Assembly (NCBI RefSeq): GCF_016917355.1
Contig: NZ_CP070304.1
Span: forward strand, 4,774,001 to 4,838,000
Length of the DNA: 64,000 nt
Direction of reading: 5' to 3'
From: Glaciimonas sp. PAMC28666
GTDB lineage: Bacteria > Pseudomonadota > Gammaproteobacteria > Burkholderiales > Burkholderiaceae_D
Below the pieces are notes generated by a model. The model was not told where the DNA came from, did no database searches, and saw nothing but the letters and a program-made list of their open reading frames with translations. The position numbers and the translations under genes are program-made. Below are positions 46,324 through 54,181 of the stretch, piece after piece (position 1 is the stretch's first letter; each line of letters opens with the position of its first letter).

Positions 46324-47442
46324 TTAGAAGCGATGTAAAACGCCGGCTTGCAGACCCACCAGGCTTCGGCCGTTGATATCGGTGCCCGCCAGATTTGCCG
46401 TAGGTCCAGCCGATCCACTGAAACGGAACCCAGCGTTCGTATCGTTCTTCATGTAGTTCGCAAAACCGTAGAACGTGGTCATCTTCGACAAATCGTAATA
46501 AGCACCCACGTTACCGCCTCGTGCACCGGCACCTCCATTCGAAGTGTCTTTCATGACGCCGTACAATGCACCCACGCGGAACTGCTGCGTGAGACGATAG
46601 TCGGCCGATACCTGATAGATGTTATACATCCGCAGTACGCTTGGATTACTACCGGTAAACAAGTTGGTCGGGATGCTGACATTGCTCAGGATGGCAGTGG
46701 CATCATTACCGTTCGCATTGCCCGTTACATTATTGCTGCGCACGTAAGCAAGATAAACCTTGCCCTTGCCGTAATCATAGTCAGCATAAAGGTTGTGATA
46801 GACGACCGCGTTCGCGTAGATCGCGCTTGCCGTTGGTTTGGCCCACAATCCTGCATAGCCAGCGCGGTACGGACCATTGGTGTAATCGACTCCCGCCTGA
46901 TACACACCGCGCTTACCTAGTGTTTCGCCCGCAGTTTCGTTCATGGCGTAATGGAGATCGAACTGAAAGTTGGCTAGACGCGGGGATTTATACGAGATGT
47001 CATTATCGTAGCGCGATGGTACGCCGAAGGTGTTGATGATCGAACCGAACGTCGTCCGCTCGGTATAGTCAATGGCGCCGCCGATAAAGAATATGATGGT
47101 GTTCTGGCGACCAATACGAAATTCACCCCCCGGTGTATTAATACCAACCCAGGCTTGACGATCAAAAATACGCGGAGCATCAGCCAATGCACCTGTATTA
47201 GCGCCGAAACCTTGCTCGAGCGTGAACTTGGCCTGATAGCCGTTGCCCAGATCTTCGACCCCGCGAAAGCCCAGGCGACTGCGCAAAATCGCCCCGTCGT
47301 CCAAACCAATGACGCTCTTTCCACTGCTGCTATGGATATAACCGATGTATTGATCCACATCGCCATATATTGTGACATTTGTTTGTGCTTGCGCGAAGGA
47401 ACACGCGACCAGGCCGCAGGCTACGGCTAATTTTTTCCCCAT
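46324..47442 (-). CDS. Gram-negative porin
   Basis: A 372-residue outer-membrane porin with a signal peptide ending FAQAQ, NVTIYGDVDQYIGY, and a C-terminal aromatic ending VLHRF, as needed for outer-membrane insertion. It resembles Burkholderiales general porins (Gram_neg_porin). It lies between AroQ and the MHS transporter on the same strand, so it may form the outer-membrane entry for shikimate-type acids. The frame is intact, unlike the porin at 33081. Confidence 0.88.
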   Translation of the reverse strand: MGKKLAVACGLVACSFAQAQTNVTIYGDVDQYIGYIHSSSGKSVIGLDDGAILRSRLGFRGVEDLGNGYQAKFTLEQGFGANTGALADAPRIFDRQAWVGINTPGGEFRIGRQNTIIFFIGGAIDYTERTTFGSIINTFGVPSRYDNDISYKSPRLANFQFDLHYAMNETAGETLGKRGVYQAGVDYTNGPYRAGYAGLWAKPTASAIYANAVVYHNLYADYDYGKGKVYLAYVRSNNVTGNANGNDATAILSNVSIPTNLFTGSNPSVLRMYNIYQVSADYRLTQQFRVGALYGVMKDTSNGGAGARGGNVGAYYDLSKMTTFYGFANYMKNDTNAGFRFSGSAGPTANLAGTDINGRSLVGLQAGVLHRF

Positions 47443-47675
47443 TACATCTCCAGATAGTTTGTTTTTTATGTGTTCCGCAATGCTTCAGAAAGACATCACG
47501 CTATATTCCCCTCAAGTACCCACCGAAGTGAGGGGCCTCCGTACTTCCATACCAAAATTTAACCGTGGCGCCGTGCTGTCAGGCGCTCATACCCGCCTGA
47601 GACGGCAGACCAGCTGTGGCTTCAGACTTTTCCATTTTGTTCACATTTTTTGCTGACTGGCCTTGTCCTTCAACC

Positions 47676-48152
47676 TCAATGCGAAAGTTGAGGTGCAGGT
47701 TGCATCGCGAGCGCAGCAATTGCCAGCGCATATCCCTCAACACCAAAGCCCAGCATCACGCCATGCGCAACCGGCGACAACCACGAGCGATGGCGAAACG
47801 CTTCACGCGCATGCACGTTCGAGATGTGCAGCTCGATCAGATGCACAGATGCACCCTTAATGGCATCATGCAAAGCGATCGAAGTATGGGTATAAGCGCC
47901 GGCATTGAATATCACCCCGGCGAGATAGCCCGCCGCTTGTGCCGCGCCTGCTTCGTGAATCCAGTCGATCAACACGCCTTCGTGATTCGATTGGCGAAAA
48001 TCGAGGGTGAATCCATGCGTTTCGCAAGCACCGAGACACAGGCGCTCGACGTCAGCCAGTGTCTGCCCGCCATACACCGAAGGCTCGCGACTGCCGAGAA
48101 GGTTAAGATTCGGCCCATTGAGGACCAGGACGGATTTTAGGTCTGTCGTCAT
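47676..48152 (-). CDS. aroQ: Type II 3-dehydroquinate dehydratase
   Basis: A 158-residue dodecameric-type dehydroquinase. Landmarks are LNGPNLNLLGSREPSVYG (catalytic Tyr), FRQSNHEGVLIDWI, the active-site FNAGAYTHTSIALHDA and ELHISNVHAREAFRHRSW. It interconverts 3-dehydroquinate and 3-dehydroshikimate. Here it sits in a catabolic operon, so it would feed dehydroshikimate to the dehydratase rather than serve aromatic synthesis; a biosynthetic copy is expected elsewhere. Confidence 0.94.
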   Translation of the reverse strand: MTTDLKSVLVLNGPNLNLLGSREPSVYGGQTLADVERLCLGACETHGFTLDFRQSNHEGVLIDWIHEAGAAQAAGYLAGVIFNAGAYTHTSIALHDAIKGASVHLIELHISNVHAREAFRHRSWLSPVAHGVMLGFGVEGYALAIAALAMQPAPQLSH

Positions 48153-48247
48153 ACTGTCTCCCTTAAAGCTTTGTTATTTTTTTATTCAACTACTTTTATT
48201 CAACATTTTTGGCTCGCCGCGTTGTTGGTATCGCCGCGTTACTATTA

Positions 48248-49135
48248 CTACGCCATGGTCGGATGCCCGGCGGTTGGCTGGCGCACCTGAAGGCTGCGCC
48301 GAAGCACTTGATCCGTGACCCACTTGGTGGCGCGGTGGGCCCGGCGGGCAACAATATCCGGTGATAATTGTAAATAATCGTCGTTAAACACTTCAAAACT
48401 GTAGTCGCCGCGGTAACCTGCACGGTCCAAGCGCCGCAACAAATCGGACAGCTCCTGCGAATGGGCACCCTCACCCGGGAAAACGCGCAAATGGCGCGCC
48501 GTTTCGAGCCGTTCTTCAGCGCTACGAATATCGCGCCACATGAAATCCGACAGCTGCACCATCGCTATCTTGTCGCTTGGAATATCTTCAAGCCCGTCGA
48601 AGTCGGCCTGATTCGCCAGCATGTGAAACGAATCAATCACCACACCAAGATTGGCGTGGTCAGCTAGTTCAACCGCTTCCCACGACTGGGTGTACTGATT
48701 AATATGACGCCCCCAGGACAAAGCTTCGAAGCCGATCTTGACACCCAGCGGCACCGCCAAAGTCGCCAGCTTAGCCAGATGACGGGCGATCAAAGACATA
48801 TCTCCGGTGGCGTGTGCAGAGGTACTCGAGCACACCATCAGCAAAGGGGCGCCGACGGCCTTGCACATCTGCAATAAATTTTTAGCGATGTCGAGTTTAT
48901 ATTCATGCAACGTGCCGGACAGCCCTTCAAAGTCGCGCATCACCTGAATGCCGGTGACCCGGACCCCACTGGCTTTCACCAGCCGCACGGCTTCGTTTAA
49001 GCCGCCCGGATGTCCGGCCAAATCCTTGGCCCACAACATAATTTGAGAAAATCCAGCGACCTTGGATGCCATCAGCTTTGATTCAAGCGGCCCAGCCAGC
49101 GTGATGCTGTCCATACCGAAGTTGCTCAGATTCAT
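48248..49135 (-). CDS. quiC: 3-dehydroshikimate dehydratase, TIM-barrel half only
   Basis: A 295-residue xylose-isomerase-fold protein matching the N-terminal catalytic domain of Pseudomonas-type QuiC. Likely metal ligands lie in GFEALSW, VIDSFHM, QLSDFMW and SFEVFND, in the order and spacing of the family. It turns 3-dehydroshikimate into protocatechuate. In Pseudomonas this domain is fused to an HPPD-like domain; here the HPPD-like part is the separate gene at 49973. Its ATG overlaps the aroE stop by four bases, so the pair is coupled. Confidence 0.82.
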   Translation of the reverse strand: MNLSNFGMDSITLAGPLESKLMASKVAGFSQIMLWAKDLAGHPGGLNEAVRLVKASGVRVTGIQVMRDFEGLSGTLHEYKLDIAKNLLQMCKAVGAPLLMVCSSTSAHATGDMSLIARHLAKLATLAVPLGVKIGFEALSWGRHINQYTQSWEAVELADHANLGVVIDSFHMLANQADFDGLEDIPSDKIAMVQLSDFMWRDIRSAEERLETARHLRVFPGEGAHSQELSDLLRRLDRAGYRGDYSFEVFNDDYLQLSPDIVARRAHRATKWVTDQVLRRSLQVRQPTAGHPTMA

Positions 49136-49980
49136 ATTGCCTCCAGCGCCCGAAAATCGTCCGAGGAAACGCCAGGCCAGCCAAATAACGCCAGGTATAA
49201 AGGCGCCTGTTCGATCATCATTTCCCGGCCCTTCTGAATGCGACAGCCTCGCTTTTGCGCTTCGATCAGCAAGCGCGTCATTTCAGTCTTCATGCCGCAA
49301 TCGGCGACGATGCAGGAAGCCGCGACCTGACTCAAGTCGACTGGCATCGGATCGTCTGGGCTCATGCCTAGCGGCGTGGAATTAACCACCAAATCATAGC
49401 CTTCAGCCTTCGGCGTTCCAATCACCACCTGAGTCGCCGGAAATGCTTGCTGCAAGCGCTCTCGCAGCGCTTCTGCCTGTGGTAACCGAGTATCGTAAAT
49501 CGCCACGTGGCCGATGCCACGTGTTGCCAGCGATGCCGCTACGGCGCAACCGACACCACCGCTGCCGACCACCAGTGCGCGTGCTTGTGCCCAGTTAAAT
49601 GCCGCTCCATTTAAGGTGCGATCAAAAGCGCGTACAAACCCTTCGCCGTCGATTAGATCACCGATAATTGTTTTGCCGTCGTCCGCTTTAAAAATGGCGT
49701 TGCAAGCACCAGCCAGCATTGCTCGGGAAGTTGGCTGGTCCACCGCGTCCACACTCATCGGCTTATGCGGAATCGAGACAAAAATGCCACCCACGTTCTC
49801 TATCGACATCAAGGTGCGAACCGCCGCACCATAAGCCTCTGGCGCGATTTTGAGCGGAATAACACGGGCATCTATCCCGTATTTTTCAAAGTAGGCATTA
49901 AACAACGCGGGCGCTTTGACTTGCTCAACGGGCCATCCGATAACGGGAAAAATGCGCGTAGTACCAGAAATATTAAGCAT
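49132..49980 (-). CDS. aroE: Shikimate/quinate dehydrogenase
   Basis: A 282-residue AroE-family enzyme: FPVIGWPVEQVKAP at the start, the catalytic Lys of SIPHKPMSVDA and the Asp of the GDLIDGEGF segment, then VVGSGGVGCAVAASLA for the cofactor and VNSTPLGM. It oxidises shikimate to dehydroshikimate, and quinate dehydrogenase activity is possible. The start chosen, ATG at 49980, overlaps the upstream stop by eight bases; an earlier in-frame start at 50025 has no family support. It sits in the catabolic operon, so it is probably not the biosynthetic enzyme. Confidence 0.88.
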   Translation of the reverse strand: MLNISGTTRIFPVIGWPVEQVKAPALFNAYFEKYGIDARVIPLKIAPEAYGAAVRTLMSIENVGGIFVSIPHKPMSVDAVDQPTSRAMLAGACNAIFKADDGKTIIGDLIDGEGFVRAFDRTLNGAAFNWAQARALVVGSGGVGCAVAASLATRGIGHVAIYDTRLPQAEALRERLQQAFPATQVVIGTPKAEGYDLVVNSTPLGMSPDDPMPVDLSQVAASCIVADCGMKTEMTRLLIEAQKRGCRIQKGREMMIEQAPLYLALFGWPGVSSDDFRALEAI

Positions 49981-50857
49981 CGCCACGCTCCAGATCGCTG
50001 ACAACCAGTTCGAAACTGATGCCACTCTTATATAACTGCGTCAAGGCACCCTTTTCGCTCGATTGAGTCGGTTCACGGTCAATAAAAATGATGCCGCGTT
50101 GTTTCAGTTCCCGAACCGCAGCCAGCACATCCGGCGCGCCGAGTCCGATCCGAATCAGTTGTTCGTCCCATTGCAGTCCTGCTGCACCGTCTGGCGGTTC
50201 CACCAATTGCAGATAAAAACGATGACACGGACTTTCGAGCAGGGTCCCTTTGGGTAGTACGCCAAAGTAATGGCCCTGCGGCAGTGGCCGAAAATCCATC
50301 AGTTGTTGATAAAAGTCGATCCACTCCGGCGAACGGTCGCGGCCAATGGCCTGCACCACCCCGAAGAAATGCAAACCTGCGATTGCCGGTGGATTAACCG
50401 GCGCATTGGGAATTGATTTGAAATCGACGTCGTAGATGGAAAAATCACGAAAGCGGTCAACAAAATACAGAATCGAATCGCCAGCGCCGTGGACGCCGGG
50501 GATATTCAATTCCATGGCCCCTGCGCGGGTTTCGATCGCCCAGGCTCCCATCGAGATCGCATGACGATAAGCCACGTCAGCATCACGCACTCGCAGCGCA
50601 ATGGCGCTGATGACGGTGGTTTGCAAATCAGTGTCCGATTGCGGCAAAGCGCGTGGATCTGCATTGACAATCACATTCATTGTGCCTTGTCGATACAGCG
50701 TTACTTCACGCGAACGATGACGTGCCGTGGAGACAAAGCCCATTTGTTCGAGCAGTGCCCCAAGCGCCAGTGGTTGCGCGGTCGCATACTCAACGAACTC
50801 AATACCATCAATACCGAGGGGATTATTAGGCTCGGGGTTTTGCTCTTGCGCAATCAT
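49973..50857 (-). CDS. HPPD-like VOC-fold protein, counterpart of the QuiC C-terminal domain
   Basis: A 294-residue vicinal-oxygen-chelate protein resembling 4-hydroxyphenylpyruvate dioxygenase and the C-terminal domain of fused QuiC. Two halves are visible: GIDGIEFVEYATAQPLALGALLEQMGF (start) and IAGLHFFGVVQAIGRD...DFYQQLMDF (from about 165). Candidate metal ligands are the His of GLHFF and the Glu of ISFELVV; the middle HPPD His position appears to be Arg (LIRIGL). HPPD activity is therefore doubtful. First gene of the operon; an ATG at 50857 with AAAGGAT upstream is chosen over 50872. Confidence 0.75.
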   Translation of the reverse strand: MIAQEQNPEPNNPLGIDGIEFVEYATAQPLALGALLEQMGFVSTARHRSREVTLYRQGTMNVIVNADPRALPQSDTDLQTTVISAIALRVRDADVAYRHAISMGAWAIETRAGAMELNIPGVHGAGDSILYFVDRFRDFSIYDVDFKSIPNAPVNPPAIAGLHFFGVVQAIGRDRSPEWIDFYQQLMDFRPLPQGHYFGVLPKGTLLESPCHRFYLQLVEPPDGAAGLQWDEQLIRIGLGAPDVLAAVRELKQRGIIFIDREPTQSSEKGALTQLYKSGISFELVVSDLERGDA

Positions 50858-50933
50858 GGGGATCCTTTGCAATTTGATATGCGAAGTATAGAAACGTGAT
50901 GCGGGGAAGACCAGTGCCGAAAAACCGCTATAC

Positions 50934-50966
50934 TGCGTTAATCGCTCAGTCGGCGCGATTAACGCA
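50934..50966. promoter_or_regulatory. Perfect 12-bp inverted repeat in the divergent promoter
   Basis: TGCGTTAATCGC, a nine-base spacer, then GCGATTAACGCA. It lies 76 bases before the minus-strand operon and 21 before the IclR gene, in the position of an IclR-type operator controlling both. Confidence 0.7.
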
Positions 50967-50987
50967 CAATTTCAGGATTATTTTCAG

Positions 50988-51770
50988 ATGAAAAAACCGG
51001 CGTTGCAAAATATTACGATTGCCAAACGCGATTTGATTGAAGGCCTGATCAAAGGCATCGACGTCATTACCGCTTTCAACGATGACGCGGCGCGCATGAC
51101 CGCAACAGAACTCGCAGAGAAAGTGGATATCAGTCGCAGTGCGGCACGTCGCTATTTATTGACGCTGGTGCACATTGGCCTGGCATCGACCGATGGCCAC
51201 AATTTCTGGCTAACGCCAAAAGTCTTGAATCTGGGACGTTCCTATTTAGACTCTGCGCGCCTGCCTCGCGCAATTGTGCCCTTTCTTCAGCGCCTGACTT
51301 TACAGTTGCAAATATCCACCAATTATTCCGTGCTCGAGGGCGATGACGTGGTGTATGTGAGCCGGGTCAACGCCCCACAAGCGCTGACGTCCGGGTTCGA
51401 ACCCGGAACCCGATTGCCTGCCTACACCGCCACCGCTGGCCGAGTGCTTTTGTCCGCGAAGCCCGACGCAGATTTACGTGTCTATCTCGAGCGCGTCCAA
51501 CTGGTCTCATTTACCCATTTAACCGTGCTGGACAAAGAACAATTATTCAATGAATTGGTGACGATCCGCGCGGACGGTTTCGCATTGACCGAAAACCAAT
51601 ATGAAATTGGGTTACGCGGCATTTCAGTCCCTATAAAAAGCCGTAGCGGCGCACTAATCGGGGCGCTGAGCGTGTCAATGCTGATTTCGAGTTGCTCAAA
51701 AGCCGAAGCCATCGCACGCTGCGTTCCCGCTTTGCAGGCGACCGCGAATACGTTGATGATGTGGGTGTGA
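50988..51770 (+). CDS. IclR-family regulator, quinate/shikimate side
   Basis: A 260-residue IclR/PcaR-type regulator. The winged helix lies at about 20-85 (MTATELAEKVDISRSAARRYLLTLVHIGLA) and the effector domain at about 95-255 (FEPGTRLPAYTATAGRVLL, YEIGLRGISVP). Aromatic-acid members such as PcaR/PcaU/QuiR respond to protocatechuate or beta-ketoadipate. It is divergent from the six-gene operon and has a perfect 12-bp inverted repeat in front, so it probably controls that operon and itself. A paralogous regulator faces it at 51832. Confidence 0.88.
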   Translation: MKKPALQNITIAKRDLIEGLIKGIDVITAFNDDAARMTATELAEKVDISRSAARRYLLTLVHIGLASTDGHNFWLTPKVLNLGRSYLDSARLPRAIVPFLQRLTLQLQISTNYSVLEGDDVVYVSRVNAPQALTSGFEPGTRLPAYTATAGRVLLSAKPDADLRVYLERVQLVSFTHLTVLDKEQLFNELVTIRADGFALTENQYEIGLRGISVPIKSRSGALIGALSVSMLISSCSKAEAIARCVPALQATANTLMMWV

Positions 51771-51831
51771 TAGCGGCTGTTTTTTGTCTTGCGCCGGTTT
51801 CGTTCCTCCCACGTAATCCTGTCGCGCCGGC

Positions 51832-52677
51832 TTAGAGCAACGCTGCCAGCTCGATCTGCACCTTTAGCAACGCCGGCAGGCAACGCTCCACAATGTTTTC
51901 AATAGGAATTCGCGCTGCATGAACACTAACATTCACCGCAGCTACGGTTTCGCCCCGAAAATTTTTGAGCGGCACCGCAATGGTCCGCAGCCCTAATTCA
52001 AGCTCCTGGTCTACCACAGCGTATCCCTGGGACCGGGTGCGAGCAATCTCCAGCAGTAGTCTTTCTTTATTAATGATGGTGTGCGCGGTGATAGGCTCCA
52101 ATTGAACGCGCGCTAACAGTGCCTCTATCTGAGGCTGAGATAAGCTTGCTAGCAGAACCCGGCCGTTAGCAGTACAAAATGCCGGGACACGGGTTCCCGG
52201 CTGTAAGGTCGCCGACACCAGACGACCAGCGCTGACTGCAGCAACGCATACCAGCTCGTCATGATCCAGGACGCCAGCGGACGCTGCTTCTTCCAACGAA
52301 TACGCCAAACGATAGAGTAACGGCTGGACGATGCGGGGTAGCCGGGCCGAATGCAAATACGACTGGCCCAGTCGCAATACCTTAGGAGTCAGTGAAAACA
52401 ATTTCTGCTCGTGCCTGACATACCCCAGGTGCGACAAAGTGATCAGATAACGCCGCGCGGCGGCACGCGTCAATCCGATGCGTCGGGCGACTTCACTGAT
52501 GGTGAGCCGGGATCGTTCCTGATCGAAAGCCTCTATCACTTGCAGGCCTTTTTCAAGTCCCGCAATCAAATCTCGCTTTTGAGGTGCGTCTTCCTGTGGT
52601 ATTTGGCGTGTGGTGTTCGACGCCGCCCTTCCGGCATCGTGGCTCGGCGTCGTTGGATTAGAATCTGTTTCGCTCAT
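51832..52677 (-). CDS. IclR-family regulator, pca side
   Basis: A 281-residue IclR/PcaR-type regulator. A 40-residue hydrophilic lead is followed by the winged helix (about 45-105; LTISEVARRIGLTRAAARRYLITLSHLGYV) and the effector domain (LQPGTRVPAFCTANGRVLL, LELGLRTIAVP). It is divergent from pcaH and probably regulates it. The ATG at 52677 has GGGAGG at five bases; the open frame reaches 52731. It is paralogous to the regulator at 50988, and the two converge. Confidence 0.88.
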   Translation of the reverse strand: MSETDSNPTTPSHDAGRAASNTTRQIPQEDAPQKRDLIAGLEKGLQVIEAFDQERSRLTISEVARRIGLTRAAARRYLITLSHLGYVRHEQKLFSLTPKVLRLGQSYLHSARLPRIVQPLLYRLAYSLEEAASAGVLDHDELVCVAAVSAGRLVSATLQPGTRVPAFCTANGRVLLASLSQPQIEALLARVQLEPITAHTIINKERLLLEIARTRSQGYAVVDQELELGLRTIAVPLKNFRGETVAAVNVSVHAARIPIENIVERCLPALLKVQIELAALL

Positions 52678-52696
52678 AAATCCTCCCTTTTGGGCG

Positions 52697-52709
52697 ATTG
52701 TCGCACAAT
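52697..52709. promoter_or_regulatory. Small inverted repeat before pcaH and the IclR gene
   Basis: ATTGT-CGC-ACAAT, five-base arms, in the 213-base divergent control region. GATCA-GCGCTTA-TGATC lies further right, near 52768-52784. Either might be a regulator site; neither is strong. Confidence 0.3.
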
Positions 52710-52890
52710 TTGGGCGCGATACGGCCGTCACCGCGCACCAGCTACTTGTTCGACCGGGGATCAGCGCTTATGATCAATTTCAATAATTTAAACAAAACAT
52801 GAGACCCACAAGCAAACATGCCTCGGCATAGCTCATACCGGACTGGCGACTTAATTTGCGTTGAAGCACTATCACAACAAGGAGTTTTAC

Positions 52891-53583
52891 GTGAGATTCG
52901 AACCTACGACGACCGGGGTATATCCGAGCCTGGTCTATTTACCTTATGCCTCTACGCTAAAGCGCGGTCCGACCCAGCCACCGCTGCGTATTCGCGCTAC
53001 AGCGCCAGTCGAGACAAACATTACGGTTTCCAAAAGCTTGATCCTGCCGCACGACATGGACCTTACCGCGCAAGGCCAGGGCGAGCCGTTGGGCGAAAAA
53101 ATCGTGGTGACCGGACGGGTCTTCGATGAAGACGGACAGCCGGTACGTAACTCGTTACTGGAAGTGTGGCAATGCAACTCCGCCGGTCGCTACTGGCACA
53201 AACGCGATCAACATGACGCGCCGCTTGACCCAAACTTTTTCGGCTTCGGCAAGATGCTCACGGATGACGAAGGACGATACCGTTTTGTGACCATCAAACC
53301 GGGCCCTTATCCGTGGGGCAACCATCACAAAGCGTGGCGTCCGGCCCATATTCACTTCTCATTGTTTGGCAACGTTTACGCGCAACGGCTTGTCACGCAA
53401 ATGTATTTCCCCAGCGATCCGTTGTTTGACTACGACCCAATCTTTCAAAGCATTCCCGACCTCGCCGCACGTCAGCGTCTAATCGCACACTTCAGCATGG
53501 ACGAGACGGTTGACGACAAAATGCTAGGCTATCAGTTTGATATCGTATTGCGCGGTCGCGATGCGACGCCAATGGATCTTTAA
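52891..53583 (+). CDS. pcaH: Protocatechuate 3,4-dioxygenase beta subunit
   Basis: A 230-residue intradiol dioxygenase subunit that holds the non-haem Fe(III). All four ligands are visible: Tyr101 (RYWHKRDQ), Tyr140 (GPYPWG), His153 and His155 (RPAHIHFS). The enzyme opens protocatechuate to 3-carboxy-cis,cis-muconate. A GTG at 52891 with AAGGAG six bases upstream is preferred to the TTG at 52861. The pcaG gene follows 15 bases after the stop. Confidence 0.93.
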   Translation: MRFEPTTTGVYPSLVYLPYASTLKRGPTQPPLRIRATAPVETNITVSKSLILPHDMDLTAQGQGEPLGEKIVVTGRVFDEDGQPVRNSLLEVWQCNSAGRYWHKRDQHDAPLDPNFFGFGKMLTDDEGRYRFVTIKPGPYPWGNHHKAWRPAHIHFSLFGNVYAQRLVTQMYFPSDPLFDYDPIFQSIPDLAARQRLIAHFSMDETVDDKMLGYQFDIVLRGRDATPMDL

Positions 53584-53598
53584 AAAAGGAAATACAAC

Positions 53599-54117
53599 AT
53601 GGACTCTACAATCACCACATCACAGACCATAGGCCCTTTCCCCCACGAGGCATGGCGCTGGGGCGTTGATGCTACCAACACGCTGGTAACTAATGCACCC
53701 GTTATCTCCATTAGTGGCATATTGCACGATGGCGATGGCCATCCGATCAATGATGGATGGATTGAAGTCTGGCTGCCCGAAGCAGTTGCCGCGGAATCGT
53801 CACAAGCGATCCCGGGCTTTCGCCGGATTCCTAGCAATGATCAAGGGGGCTTCCGCATTGAGGTATCGCTAGCGACTCCTGCCGTATCCGGCAAACCGGT
53901 TTTGTTTGCGACGATCTTTGCACGCGGCCTGGTAAAACACCAATTCACTGCAGTTTTTCTTGAGGACGATAGCGGCATCGCCCAGTCCGACATTCTCAAC
54001 CAGGTGCCCGCAAATCGGCGCGATACGCTGATTGCGCGGAAGCTGTCCAATACCGAATATCAGTGGGATATCTGGATGCAAACCGAGAAGGAAACCGTCT
54101 TCTTCGACTATATGTAA
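53599..54117 (+). CDS. pcaG: Protocatechuate 3,4-dioxygenase alpha subunit
   Basis: A 172-residue partner of PcaH. It has TTSQTIGPFPHEAW at the start, GHPINDGWIEVWL, and VLFATIFARGLVKHQF...RDTLIARK. It lacks the iron ligands but completes the active site. The length is a little below the usual 185-200. A GGAAA ribosome site precedes the ATG. Confidence 0.92.
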   Translation: MDSTITTSQTIGPFPHEAWRWGVDATNTLVTNAPVISISGILHDGDGHPINDGWIEVWLPEAVAAESSQAIPGFRRIPSNDQGGFRIEVSLATPAVSGKPVLFATIFARGLVKHQFTAVFLEDDSGIAQSDILNQVPANRRDTLIARKLSNTEYQWDIWMQTEKETVFFDYM

Positions 54118-54181
54118 GTATCACAGTCGTCGTTGTAGTCAGCATTACAGTCATCGTTTTCATCAGCCGATCGGAGCTCAA

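Noticed and set aside
51391-51406. CCGGGTTCGAACCCGG, which looks like a tRNA T-arm
   Set aside because: It lies within the IclR gene in a conserved coding segment (SGFEPGTR), and no acceptor or anticodon arms surround it.
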